From positions 124,001-188,000 of the forward strand of contig CAVYYV010000004.1 in NCBI GenBank assembly GCA_963772815.1: a stretch of DNA of 64,000 nucleotides, in the 5' to 3' direction. The DNA comes from DATFFO01 sp963772815 (GTDB lineage: Bacteria; Actinomycetota; Acidimicrobiia; Spongiisociales; ZC4RG35). The position numbers were made by a program, and so were the translations under genes. Under the pieces are notes generated by a model that worked only from the letters and a program-made list of their open reading frames with translations, was not told the DNA's origin and did no database searches. How positions within the stretch are numbered: position 1 is the first letter of the stretch; every line of letters begins with the position of its first letter. Shown here piece by piece: positions 24,190 through 32,761 of the stretch.

Positions 24190-24921
24190 GTGAGACTGGA
24201 GAAGGTGATCACCGAAATGGAGGATCGTCGTCGCCACATCCCCGACGACGATCCCCGGCGCTACTTCCACGACACGTATCTGCGTACCACCGTCGCCATC
24301 GCCCGGGCTCTCGACTCCGGCGTCTTCGTCGACCCGGACTGGGTGGAGACATGGGACGAGGCGTTTGCTCTCTATTACCTGGAGGCGCTCGACCATCATC
24401 TCGAGGGGACTGAGCCGCCTGGGCCGTGGCAGATTGCTCTGAACGCGGGCCGGAACGAGCGCTTGGCTCCTCTGCGGATGGTGCTGTTGGGGATGAACGC
24501 TCACATCAACTTCGACCTGCCCCAGGCCATCGTGGCGGTGATCAGCGACGAGGAGTTCGACGACCCCGCTCTCCTCGCCCTGCGGGAGAGCGATCATCGG
24601 ACCATCGACGACATCCTGGCCAGTCGCGTGGCCGACGAGGACGTCACCCTCGAGCACCTGGAACAACCAGGGGATCGAACGCTGATGGATCGGCTGCTAC
24701 GCCCTCTCAAGCGGCGCGGGACGAAACGATTCCTGCGCGAGTCGCGCCACAAGGTGTGGCACAACGCCCTGATACTGGCCCACGCCCGCCGCAATGGCAG
24801 CTACGAGGCCGAGCTCCAGCGGTTATCCGACCTGGCTCGGCAACGGGTAGCAGACCTGGTCCAGCCAGGCCCGGTCATCCTGGAGCTGGCTCGCAACGGA
24901 TTTGGCGTCGAGCTGGATTGA
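24190..24921 (+). CDS. DUF5995 family protein
   Basis: A 243-residue, mostly helical cytosolic protein. The central MVLLGMNAHINFDLPQAIVA is the hallmark of the DUF5995 family, with His/Asn/Asp that could bind a metal; RYFHDTYLRTTVAIARAL and SRHKVWHNALIL add further likely ligands. Function is unknown. I prefer the GTG at 24190 to the TTG at 24169 because family members begin close to this point. Confidence 0.75.
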   Translation: MRLEKVITEMEDRRRHIPDDDPRRYFHDTYLRTTVAIARALDSGVFVDPDWVETWDEAFALYYLEALDHHLEGTEPPGPWQIALNAGRNERLAPLRMVLLGMNAHINFDLPQAIVAVISDEEFDDPALLALRESDHRTIDDILASRVADEDVTLEHLEQPGDRTLMDRLLRPLKRRGTKRFLRESRHKVWHNALILAHARRNGSYEAELQRLSDLARQRVADLVQPGPVILELARNGFGVELD

Positions 24922-25296
24922 CGAGTCCCTGACGACGCTCGGGCCACAACGCTTTCGAGTAGTGGAGGAACCGACCTCACCGTGGGTCGCCACCTGCTGC
25001 ATCCACCGCAACACCTGCCACCGGTCGGCGGTCACTCCTTCGGCCCGCAACACCTCCAGCTCTGAATCCGCCGACCCCGCCTCGATCGACTCCCGACGGT
25101 GGTCGAGGACCTCCCCGTCGTAGGAGGCCGGGCATCGCCAATCGACTCGCCTGGACACATCTAACACCACCTCACCCCGATAGTCGACTGGCTCCTCTCC
25201 GTCGTCGTTGAGGATCACAGACAGGGCAGAATACGAGACGTCCTGCCCTGTCAAACCATCGAGTAATCAATCCGGCCCATCGCCATGGACGCGGGT
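24922..25296. other. Region with an uncertain minus-strand frame
   Basis: A 143-codon frame runs on the minus strand from a TTG at 25254 to 24823, overlapping the end of the DUF5995 gene by 99 bp. Its first two thirds (for example DYRGEVVLDVSRRVDW and ELEVLRAEGVTADRWQVLRW) look protein-like, its end does not. No family is recognised and there is no clear ribosome site; it may be a decayed gene. Confidence 0.25.
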
Positions 25297-25327
25297 AAGC
25301 CCGGAGACCCCCTCCGTCTCCGGGCTT
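25297..25327. terminator. Strong hairpin between convergent genes
   Basis: AAGCCCGGAGAC (25297-25308) pairs perfectly with GTCTCCGGGCTT (25316-25327) around a seven-base loop. It lies 14 bp after the stop of the minus-strand secreted-protein gene and downstream of the plus-strand DUF5995 gene, as expected of a bidirectional terminator. No T-run follows. Confidence 0.6.
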
Positions 25328-25340
25328 GAAGTCGTTGCGA

Positions 25341-25727
25341 TCAGCCGCCTACGCATTCTGTCAGGTAGACCCCGATCGCAGTCACCCCACGGCAGGCGGG
25401 ACCGTTCAACAGCGCCGGATCCACGATGGCCTCGCCCTCGGGACCCACGCCAACCCATGTGCTGGCATCGGCTACCTTATCGCCGTCGAAGTCGAAGGCG
25501 ATGATGCCGTGAAAGCCCTCACCTTCCTCTCCAATCAAACCCCGGTCGAAGCGGTTCTTGAGTCCTTCGGTCACCCACAGAAGCGAACCGTCCGCTCCGA
25601 TCAGCACCTGCGCCCCGTTCATCGGGTCGCTCTTACTGGCGTTGGTGCAGTGGTCCGCCAGAGCGGGTGCTGCGACCAACAAGCACAATGCTGCTGCTAG
25701 TACGGTTACGAGCGTCGAACGTCTCAT
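25341..25727 (-). CDS. Small secreted protein
   Basis: A 128-residue protein with a standard signal peptide: MRRSTLVTVLAAALCLLVAA, cleaved after PALA. The mature part of about 103 residues has four cysteines (HCTN, ACRG, TECVGG and others) and Gly/Asp-rich stretches such as AFDFDGDKVADAST that may bind calcium. AAGGAGGAG precedes the ATG. The role outside the cell is unknown. Confidence 0.7.
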   Translation of the reverse strand: MRRSTLVTVLAAALCLLVAAPALADHCTNASKSDPMNGAQVLIGADGSLLWVTEGLKNRFDRGLIGEEGEGFHGIIAFDFDGDKVADASTWVGVGPEGEAIVDPALLNGPACRGVTAIGVYLTECVGG

Positions 25728-26089
25728 GCCACTCCTCCTTGTTTGTCATGGCAAGAGCACCGTCGCATCAAACCGTTACGACTCCGTTCCGACTCCGTTA
25801 CACGCTCGTCGCTTCCCCTTGTCGCAACCCTCAGCTCGACAGTGGATAGATGATCGCACTCACTGCTCCCGCCGTCTCTGGTTCGATCAGGTCCTCATCC
25901 TCCTGGCGAGCCTGGACGGCGGGCCTCAGCACACCGCGAGCGTCGTAGCGGGACCGTGGAAACGGTGGTCCACCCACGACAAACTCGCTTTCACGGCCGG
26001 GGTGTCGGTGATGTGGGCGGGCACGGGCTGACTGTGGGCGAAGAGGTCGAGGACCAGGGGGATGGACCCTCGTTGAGGAGGTGGAGGAC
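25728..26089. other. Intergenic region without a supported gene
   Basis: Upstream of the secreted-protein gene. Reading frames on both strands lack protein-like character. It may contain further decayed pieces of the cyclase gene fragment that follows. Confidence 0.3.
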
Positions 26090-26200
26090 AAGGTCGGCGA
26101 TGGCCGTGGTCATGATCCGGTCGTGGGTGGCAAGGCTGGTCGCCACCCCCTGGCGGTCGGAGTCCCACAGACGGGTGGAGCCGGCTACGTCGGTGGTCGA
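26090..26200 (-). pseudogene. Class III cyclase domain fragment
   Basis: The minus strand reads TDVAGSTRLWDSDRQGVATS then LATHDRIMTTAIADL, an unmistakable match to the first 35 residues of the class III cyclase domains at 15218, 18447 and 50364 (FTDVEGSTRLWE...HD). The rest of the domain and the NTPase-TPR part are absent. It is a remnant of a fourth member of this family. Confidence 0.6.
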
Positions 26201-26220
26201 GCATTCCGGCCCGAATCGAA

Positions 26221-26643
26221 TCAGGAGTGGCCGGGGGCGGTCCCTTCCAGCTCATAGTGGAGCTGGATTCGGTGGGTGCCGTCCTCGTCGGCTCCGATGT
26301 GGGCATGACCCGAGATCCCCGCCAGCTCCCCCGTCCCCGAGCCAGGCACGATTGGCCAGTGCCCGGTCGGCTCGCCGGCTCCGTCCAGCGTGCCGAGATG
26401 CAATAGGACGAAGGTGCCTACCCGACTACCGAGGCGACCCACGATTCGCTCCATTGCCACATAGCCCGCCCCATTTGCAGAGCGGGTCGCCAACATCTCG
26501 GTCACGCTGGACGCTTCCAGGTCGCCCTGGAAGGTCTTGGTGAAGGAAGAATGCGACAGATCGACGTCGACCACCGAGGCGACGTCGTCGGCGGTAGGGA
26601 CTTGCTGCTGTTCGGACAGCTCGAATGTGGCGTGGGCGTCCAT
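26221..26643 (-). CDS. DUF3224 domain-containing protein
   Basis: A 140-residue small beta-barrel protein. MDAHATFELSEQQQ opens the domain, and FTKTFQGDLEASSVTEMLAT, YVAMERIVGRLGSRVGTFVL and LLHLGTL match the DUF3224 core, which resembles allene-oxide-cyclase-like barrels. A catalytic role has not been established for the family. The ATG at 26643 is chosen by family length. It is divergent from the amidohydrolase gene. Confidence 0.75.
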   Translation of the reverse strand: MDAHATFELSEQQQVPTADDVASVVDVDLSHSSFTKTFQGDLEASSVTEMLATRSANGAGYVAMERIVGRLGSRVGTFVLLHLGTLDGAGEPTGHWPIVPGSGTGELAGISGHAHIGADEDGTHRIQLHYELEGTAPGHS

Positions 26644-26697
26644 GGCTGTCGAGGCTATCAACCCGACCCGACTGCCCACGCTCCGTACACTCGCCGG

Positions 26698-27862
26698 ATG
26701 GAGACCATCTATCGCAACGCTGCCCTGGCCCCGGGGACCGGTCCCCGTTTGGCAATTGACCAGACGATCATAGTTCGGGATCACCGCATCGTCTGGATGG
26801 GCCACGACGACGAAGCTCGACGCCCTTCAGACGACACCCGTGTGATAGACGCCGGCGGGGCCACGATCGTGCCGGGGATGGTCGACGCCCACAGCCACAC
26901 CGTCCTCCCGGGTGGCTCGCATTGGATCGCCCGCGGGGCCGACCCGGCCGAGGGCCTGTTGGAGGTGGCCGAGCACAATGGTGACATCGCCCACCGGGCC
27001 GGAACGCGCTGGTTTCGAGACGTGGGCTCCCCCGAGCGAGACGGCAAAGCTCTCGCCCTGAGGGTGCGGGACTCGTGGATGGGTCGTCACGATCGCCCCT
27101 ACGTGCGGGCGGCGGGTACCTGGGTCGCCAAGGCGGAGACACTTCCCCCGGGCCTCAGCGTCGAGGCGACCGACGCCGACCAGCTGGTGGCGGCGGTCGA
27201 GAAGCAAGCCACCGATGGCGCCGATCTGATCAAGCTGTACCTCGACGGCCCCGACAAGGACGTGTCGCCCTGGACCGCAGACGAGGTGGCACGGGCCGTG
27301 GCAGCCGCGGCCGGGCACGGACTCGAGGTGACGGCTCACGCGACCGTCCTGCCCGGGGCCCGAGCGGCGGTGGAAGGAGGGGTGCATTGCATTGAACACG
27401 GAACCACGCTCGACACCGACCTGGCCGCCGACATGGCCCGGCGTGGCACCTACCTGGTGCCCACCTTGGGGGTTATGGCCTCCTGGGAGACGTTCTCATC
27501 CACCACGACCATCGAACGTTTCGCCGCCAACGAGGGGCGGGCGGCCCTGGCCGAGCGCAAGGAACGGGCCTTTCACAGCGTCGCGCCTGGCGTCCGGGGC
27601 AGGGGTGACGATGGCCGCCGGCACCGACTTCGGAGGGGGGTCCCTGCGGGCCAATCACATGGCCTGGGAGGTGGAATGCCTGGTCGAGGCGGGACTCGAA
27701 CCGTGGAAGGCATTGGCCGCCGCCACCTGGGTGGGTGGAGAGCTGCTGGCCGAGGAGACGGCGGGGCGGATCACCGCGGGAGGCCCGGCCGATTTCTTCC
27801 TGGTACACGGCAACCCCCTCGAGGACCCAGCCGCCCTGTGGCGTGTGTGGCGGGTGGCCTGA
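26698..27862 (+). CDS. Metal-dependent amidohydrolase, frameshifted in the C-terminal third
   Basis: An imidazolonepropionase/prolidase-like amidohydrolase of about 388 residues. The first frame has the metal motif GMVDAHSHT, IKLYLDGPDKD with the bridging Lys, VTAHAT and HCIEHGT, the His ligands of the TIM barrel. Near 27583 an extra base within TCGCGCC shifts the frame; the remainder continues in the next frame as LASGAGVTMAAGTDFGGGSL (catalytic Asp) through to TWVGGELLAEETAGRITAGG and a stop at 27860-27862. Removing one G restores a normal protein. Left uncorrected, the first frame runs to 28008 with a meaningless tail. Confidence 0.7.
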
Positions 27863-28160
27863 GCCGGCGGCCTCTTGCGCCGCTTCGCGCCTTAGAGCGG
27901 GCAACCAAAAAGGAGAATGACCGCATCCGGCCAAACCCGGAGACCTACCCGTCTAGGTGTGATAACCGGGGACGTTGTCCCTGGCGGGATCATTTCGGTT
28001 CTGTATAGGACATCGAACCGGTGACCAGTCATGGCTCAGCTAACTGGTGGGCTCTCTCATCGCCGGCGGCGTGATCTTCCTCATCAGCGTTCTGCTCTTC
28101 TGGCCTGGCCCGGAGGCGGCAACCGGACCCCGATGAAGATAGGCATCGGCCGTGGCCGTC
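27863..28160. other. Intergenic region between the amidohydrolase and response regulator genes
   Basis: 298 bp. It contains the palindrome-like GGGGACGTTGTCCC at 27969-27982 and a possible 29-codon hydrophobic peptide (28047-28136, LIAGGVIFLISVLLFW) without a ribosome site. Neither is well supported. Confidence 0.3.
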
Positions 28161-28811
28161 TCAGGCATCGGGTCGGAGGAAGCCGGTCTCATAGGCGAGC
28201 CTGGTCAACTCGTGACGACTGGCGAGGCCGAGCTTCGTGAAGATGTGGCTCATGTGGTTCTCCATCGTCTTGACGCTCATCTCCAGGGCGGCGGCCGTCT
28301 CTTTGTAGGAGTAACCACGGGCCACGTAGGTGGTGACTTCGCGCTCTCTGGGTGTCAGACGGTCGATTCCGGCGGCATCGGGGATGTCCCGATCGATGTC
28401 GAGGAGATATCCCGCTACCTCGGGCGACAGTGCCTGCGATCCCGCCAGGATCTCATCGATCGCGGCGAGCACGAAGCCTTCATCCGCGGTCTTGACGAGA
28501 TAGCCGTCGATGCCGGCCTCGAACATGCGAAGCACATCCTCACGCGAGGTCGACACCGAGAGGACCAAAAAGCGGACATCTGGATCGAATCGACGGACAG
28601 ACTCGACGAGCGCGGCTCCACCTCCTCCCGGAATCATCACATCGAGGACGATCAGGTCCGGCTCGCGTTCCCGGATCATCTCCACGGCGATTCCCACTTC
28701 GTCTGCTGACCCGACCAACTGGTACGAGCTGGCAATGAGGGCCTCGATTCCTCGTCGTACTACCGGATGGTCCTCAACGATGAAGACAGAGGCGATGGGC
28801 GGCTCGTTCAT
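28161..28811 (-). CDS. NarL/FixJ family response regulator
   Basis: A 216-residue two-component response regulator. The receiver domain shows VEDHP acidic residues, the phosphoacceptor Asp57 (LIVLDVMIPGG), Ser/Thr in VLSVS and Lys in YLVKT. The C-terminal LuxR-type helix-turn-helix is LTPREREVTTYVARGYSYKE followed by MSVKTMENHMSHIFTKLG. The start at 28811 overlaps the kinase stop as ATGA, so the pair is translationally coupled. It presumably binds DNA near genes answering the kinase signal; the direct repeats upstream of the kinase gene are one candidate. Confidence 0.92.
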   Translation of the reverse strand: MNEPPIASVFIVEDHPVVRRGIEALIASSYQLVGSADEVGIAVEMIREREPDLIVLDVMIPGGGGAALVESVRRFDPDVRFLVLSVSTSREDVLRMFEAGIDGYLVKTADEGFVLAAIDEILAGSQALSPEVAGYLLDIDRDIPDAAGIDRLTPREREVTTYVARGYSYKETAAALEMSVKTMENHMSHIFTKLGLASRHELTRLAYETGFLRPDA

Positions 28812-29932
28812 GGGCACGGCACCCGAATCGTCACTTCGGTGCCAAGGCCGGGCTCACTTGCGATCGTTATCCGCCCTCCTGCACGCTCCACGGATCGCAG
28901 GATGCTCATTCCCATCCCTCCGCCGACCTCGGTGAGTTCGAAACCGACGCCCCTGTCGCGAACATGGATGACCGCCTCCTCCTCTCCGATCTCGCTGTAG
29001 AGGTCGATCTGCCTCGCCCTCGAGTGCTTGCCGGCATTCAGCATCGCCTCTCGAGCCGCGTCCAGGGCAGCAGCCAACGCTGGTGTCACAGCCGCGTCGT
29101 CGCGAACCACCTCGGTGATCCGCACTCCCCGACAGAGATCTTCCACTTCGTTGCGGTGCCTCAACAGCCTGGCGCGGAAGCTGTCTGGATAGGGAGAGCG
29201 AAACTCTTCGATGGTCCTGCGCAATTCTCTCTCCTGGCGGCGGCTCAGATAGCGCACTTCATCGGCACGGTCTGCTCCGACCCGGATGGCGTGCAGCGTC
29301 TGGAGGACGGAATCATGGAGTTGGAGCGCGAGCCGGGAACGCTCCTGGTGGAGGGCCCGGTCCTGGTGCTCTTTGGCAAATTTCTCCTCTGCCTCGATGC
29401 GGAGGCGTTCGCGTTGTCGGAGGGCATCAAAGGCCCAACCCACCACGAGGGCCAAGGCGACGAATTGGAATGTCCCCGCGGTTCGAAGCACACCCAGGTT
29501 GTCCGCAAGATGAAGAACAGTGTGCTCGGCGACGAGGATCAGCGAGGCACCGATCGTCCACGACAGGTTTGTTGCAAAGGCCACCACGAAGAGCCACGAG
29601 CCGGGCCATCCGCCGCTGACAAAGTCGGAAACGCCCGCCAGCCAGCCAGTCGCACTCAATGCCAGAGCGACCAGGCCGTCTGCCACGACGAAGGTGAGCT
29701 TTCCGAGCCGATGGTTGCTCCTGGAGGCCCACAGAGTCACGATCAGCCAGGCGGTGGCTATTACCAACCCGGCCGACAGTACCCAGCGGTTGCCCGGGCC
29801 ACCACCGACCACCACCACCAAGACCATGATCACCACCCAGATCCACGTCAGGAAGCGGTAACCGGCAGTTACCCAGCGCAAGGTGTCATTGACCGGAAGA
29901 TCGATGACCCCGCTTCCAGCCCGGTCGGTCAT
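28808..29932 (-). CDS. DesK/NarX-type sensor histidine kinase
   Basis: A 374-residue membrane kinase with five to six N-terminal helices (residues 22-168), a short coiled coil (LRQRERLRIEAEEKFAKEHQ) and a HisKA_3 dimerisation helix with the phosphoacceptor His206 in LALQLHDSVLQ. The HATPase domain follows with ALDAAREAMLNAGKHS (N box), VRDRGVGF and GMGMSILRSVERAGG. No extracellular sensor domain is visible, so membrane state or a small ligand within the membrane may be sensed. The ATG at 29932 places the first helix normally. Cognate partner: the downstream regulator at 28161. Confidence 0.9.
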   Translation of the reverse strand: MTDRAGSGVIDLPVNDTLRWVTAGYRFLTWIWVVIMVLVVVVGGGPGNRWVLSAGLVIATAWLIVTLWASRSNHRLGKLTFVVADGLVALALSATGWLAGVSDFVSGGWPGSWLFVVAFATNLSWTIGASLILVAEHTVLHLADNLGVLRTAGTFQFVALALVVGWAFDALRQRERLRIEAEEKFAKEHQDRALHQERSRLALQLHDSVLQTLHAIRVGADRADEVRYLSRRQERELRRTIEEFRSPYPDSFRARLLRHRNEVEDLCRGVRITEVVRDDAAVTPALAAALDAAREAMLNAGKHSRARQIDLYSEIGEEEAVIHVRDRGVGFELTEVGGGMGMSILRSVERAGGRITIASEPGLGTEVTIRVPCP

Positions 29933-30075
29933 CGATCCAACGGTACCCGTCCCCATGCGCCGACGATGGGTCGGACGTGAGCGGAAGACAGGCGGATTCC
30001 ATAGCTGGTGGATCATGGTCGGTAATTGGCGCGCCCGGATATGTCAACGTACGGAGCCGCCGCAAGAGGAGACTT

Positions 30076-30134
30076 GGGGGATGTCCCCTATCCCTGTTCG
30101 GGCCAGGACACGCCGGCTATGGGGGATGTCCCCC
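30076..30134. promoter_or_regulatory. Two direct copies of the dyad GGGGGATGTCCCC upstream of kinase and hydrolase genes
   Basis: GGGGGATGTCCCC is present at 30076-30088 and again at 30121-30134 (with one extra C), 45 bases apart start to start. Each copy is itself a near-perfect dyad (GGGGGA-TG-TCCCC). They lie in the gap between the divergent kinase (start 29932) and alpha/beta hydrolase (start 30171) genes. Spacing of about four helical turns suggests cooperative binding of a regulator, perhaps the NarL-type protein encoded here. Confidence 0.5.
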
Positions 30135-30170
30135 ATGGACGGGCAGGCGCCGAACCCAGATGATCTTCGA

Positions 30171-31409
30171 ATGGTGAACGAAGTTCAGCCGCAGCCCAGA
30201 GCTGTTCCCAGGTGGCTCAAGATCCTGGTAGCCACCCTCGTCGGACTCGTGATTGTGTTCTACGCCGCGGGCGGGATCGTCTTCTCGAACATGATCTACC
30301 ACGACGCTCTCACCCCCGAGGCGCCCGGCCACGACTACGGCGTCTATGTGCGCTCGGTGTCGAGTGACAGGATCGTTCTGGCCTCCGCGGAGGAACGCGA
30401 TGATACGACACGTCCCGGTGTGGCCGGCCTTTACTGGGCCACGGGATACGGTCTCTTAGGTCCAGTTACCGAAACCACCGACCTGGATGTATCCAGGGAG
30501 TTCGAACTCATCTCCGGAGAGTTGCCACCGAGCTGTAGCGACTCACTGAGTCAGTGTGATCCTGTTGATATCGAGGGGTGGGCTTACCCCGGCGGTCCGA
30601 CGTCCGTGGGCCTGGACTTTGGGGAGGTCTTGTATCAATCACCTCTGGGGGAGATGGCCGCCTGGGAGGTCGACTCGGGTGATGGGACGGTGTGGGCCAT
30701 TCATGTCCATGGATGGCGCGCTTCGAGGCGGGAGGCGCTTCGCACCCTGCCGATCTATGCCGAGGCTGGGATCACGTCGTTGGTGATCGACTATCGCAAC
30801 GACCCCGACGAACCCGCCGATCCCAGCGGCATCTATCGCTTCGGGCTATCGGAATGGTCCGACGTGAAAGGGGCGGTTCAATACGCCCTCGATCACGGCG
30901 CCGAACAGGTCGTCCTCGTTGGTTACAGCACGGGTGCGGCCCTCGACCTCTCCTTTCTAGAGAATTCGAATCTGGCGAATCATGTTGCGGCGATCGTGTT
31001 CGATTCCCCCAACATCGACATGGGAGCGACGGTCCGTTTCGCCGCCACGAAGCGGACCCTGCCCGGAACCCCGATACCGGTTCCTTCGTCCCTTACCTCT
31101 ACCGCGATGTGGGTGGCAGACCTCCGGTGGGGAGTTTCGTGGGCGGAGATCGACTATGTCGACCGAGCAGCGAAGATAATCCAGGTACCCACCCTGGTGT
31201 TCCACGGTCTGGAAGATGATCGGGTTCCGGTGCAGGTCTCGCGTCGCCTGGCTGCCCATGCTCCTGATCTGGTCCAGCTCGTCGAGGTCGAAGACGCCGG
31301 TCATGTCACCAGCTGGAACGTCGACCCGGGACGCTACGAGATGATCCTGACGAACTTCCTAGAGGAATCCGACGTGACCAGTTCTGCGATGGGGCAAGTC
31401 GAACGGTGA
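30171..31409 (+). CDS. Membrane-anchored alpha/beta hydrolase
   Basis: A 412-residue protein with one N-terminal helix (KILVATLVGLVIVFYAAGGI, residues 17-36) and an extracellular-side alpha/beta hydrolase domain. Motifs: HVHGWRASR (oxyanion region), VLVGYSTGAAL with the nucleophile Ser in G-Y-S-T-G, PTLVFHGLEDDRVPV with the acid Asp, and EDAGHVTSW with the catalytic His. The substrate is unknown; an ester or peptide is possible. The ATG at 30171 is chosen because it is followed at once by the anchor; the frame is open to 29883. It is divergent from the kinase. Confidence 0.78.
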   Translation: MVNEVQPQPRAVPRWLKILVATLVGLVIVFYAAGGIVFSNMIYHDALTPEAPGHDYGVYVRSVSSDRIVLASAEERDDTTRPGVAGLYWATGYGLLGPVTETTDLDVSREFELISGELPPSCSDSLSQCDPVDIEGWAYPGGPTSVGLDFGEVLYQSPLGEMAAWEVDSGDGTVWAIHVHGWRASRREALRTLPIYAEAGITSLVIDYRNDPDEPADPSGIYRFGLSEWSDVKGAVQYALDHGAEQVVLVGYSTGAALDLSFLENSNLANHVAAIVFDSPNIDMGATVRFAATKRTLPGTPIPVPSSLTSTAMWVADLRWGVSWAEIDYVDRAAKIIQVPTLVFHGLEDDRVPVQVSRRLAAHAPDLVQLVEVEDAGHVTSWNVDPGRYEMILTNFLEESDVTSSAMGQVER

Positions 31410-31528
31410 GCTCAAGCGCTGCGGCGCCAAGCGGAGGGCTAGCAAGGGGAGCTCGATGGCCGTCAGCCGGGAGGAGGGTCGAAGGTGTGGGTCCCTTCTC
31501 CCGGTTGGGGCTCCTATACCCGGCCCGC

Positions 31529-32116
31529 TCAGGACGTCGGGCTGGCGGCGAGGATGGCGATGTCTCCATCGGAGTAGACGACCTCTGGCTCGAGGTCGGC
31601 CTCGGCCAGCCACCGCAGCATCTCGTCGATCGAGCTCGGCATATCAACGGCCTCTTCGAGGCGGATTGGTCTCGCTACGGGCTCGATCGGTATCACGACA
31701 TCGAGCATCACGAAGCGCCCAGCGGGAGCGAGCACTTCGGAGATCCGGAGGAATAGGTCGGCCTTGGCCACCCCGTCGAGGTGATGGACGGCAAACGCTG
31801 AGACCACTAGGTCGAACGGGCCGGCCGGGAGAGGATCTTCGATGCGGGACATGACGAATGCGGCCGAGGGAAGTCTCCGGCGGGCGACGTCCAGCATGTC
31901 CCCACTTGCGTCTATACCAACCAGATGGGCATCGGGGTGTGCCGCCAAGGTGGCGAGCGCCGTTTCGCCCGTGCCCGAGCCAAGGTCCAGAATCCTTGCC
32001 GTGGCCACATCAGTGGTGGCGTTGGCCACCATGGCCTGGAGCTCGTCGTAGCACTCGATCTCCGAGCGGATCATGGCCAGGTAGGTGTCGGCGTCGAGGT
32101 GAAACTGACCGCCCAT
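31529..32116 (-). CDS. Class I SAM-dependent methyltransferase
   Basis: A 195-residue methyltransferase. Motif I ILDLGSGTGETALATLA binds S-adenosylmethionine, followed by LVGIDASGDMLDVARRRLP (acidic end of strand 2), FDLVVSAFAVHHLDG (motif IV) and VLAPAGRFVMLDVVIP. The layout is that of UbiE/MenG-like or trans-aconitate-type small-molecule methyltransferases; the substrate is not evident. It is convergent with the hydrolase gene and divergent from the ubiquitin-like gene at 32150. Confidence 0.85.
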   Translation of the reverse strand: MGGQFHLDADTYLAMIRSEIECYDELQAMVANATTDVATARILDLGSGTGETALATLAAHPDAHLVGIDASGDMLDVARRRLPSAAFVMSRIEDPLPAGPFDLVVSAFAVHHLDGVAKADLFLRISEVLAPAGRFVMLDVVIPIEPVARPIRLEEAVDMPSSIDEMLRWLAEADLEPEVVYSDGDIAILAASPTS

Positions 32117-32149
32117 GACCGGAATCTAACGTCGGGCCGGATCGAGTGA

Positions 32150-32722
32150 ATGGAACAGGTCCGTCGTCGACGTAAGGTTTCGGGCGTGGGCCAGCCTGTC
32201 ACGCTGCGGTTCTACGCCGAGCTCAACGATCACCTTTCCACCGCCAAGCGAGAGGTGATGGTGTCGGTCGGCGAGCATCAGACCGTCGGCTCGCTCATCG
32301 AATCCTGTGGGGTCCCTCTCGAAGCGGTGGAGCTGATCGTGGTCGACGGCCGCTCGGTCGGTCCCGATGCGGTGGTCCGCCCTGGTGACAGGGTCGGTGT
32401 TTACCCGGTGTTCGAGGCGTTCGACGTACGGTCAGAGTTGCGGCTTCGGTCGGAACCACTGCGCCGCACGCATTTCCTGATAGATCCTTCGCTTAAGTCT
32501 CTCGGCCGGTTACTGATCGAGATCGGCTACGAAGTAGGAGTGTGGGACGGAGAAGAGAACCCGGCCGGAGGAATCGTGCTGACTCCGGAGCCAGGTCTGG
32601 TCACTCGTCTCGGTCTCGACCACGCCCTGGTATTGAACGGGAAGGAGCCGGAGGAACAGTTGCGTGAAGTAGCGGCCCGGCTCCATCTGTCCGTAGAGGA
32701 GTGCAGGCCGAGTGATGATTGA
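32150..32722 (+). CDS. MoaD/ubiquitin-like plus degenerate Mut7-C domain protein
   Basis: A 190-residue protein. Residues 16-92 form a beta-grasp domain like Mut7-C ubiquitin or ThiS/MoaD (VTLRFYAELNDHL ... VVRPGDRVGVYPVFEAFD). The second part begins like the Mut7-C PIN-type nuclease (THFLIDPSLKSLGRLLIEIG) and ends with EPEEQLREVAARLHLSVEE, but the usual LTRDRGLL Asp is lost (IVLTPEPGLV) and the C-terminal CxxC zinc ribbon is absent. A non-catalytic, perhaps RNA- or protein-binding role is likely. A GTG at 32186 is an alternative start. Confidence 0.65.
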   Translation: MEQVRRRRKVSGVGQPVTLRFYAELNDHLSTAKREVMVSVGEHQTVGSLIESCGVPLEAVELIVVDGRSVGPDAVVRPGDRVGVYPVFEAFDVRSELRLRSEPLRRTHFLIDPSLKSLGRLLIEIGYEVGVWDGEENPAGGIVLTPEPGLVTRLGLDHALVLNGKEPEEQLREVAARLHLSVEECRPSDD

Positions 32723-32752
32723 ACCGACCCCGGGCGCGCCGCCGGGGTCGGT
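32723..32752. terminator. Bidirectional hairpin terminator
   Basis: ACCGACCCCGG (32723-32733) pairs perfectly with CCGGGGTCGGT (32742-32752) around an eight-base loop. It begins immediately after the stop of the Mut7-C-like gene and lies nine bases beyond the end of the convergent anti-sigma-like gene, so it can serve both. Confidence 0.7.
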
Positions 32753-32761
32753 AGCATCTTC

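Noticed and set aside
24823..25254. 143-codon minus-strand reading frame as a gene
   Set aside because: It overlaps a well-supported gene by 99 bp, starts with TTG without a ribosome site and has no recognised family. I kept it only as an uncertain region.
28047..28136. 29-residue hydrophobic peptide
   Set aside because: No ribosome site, no neighbour relationship, and short hydrophobic frames are expected by chance.
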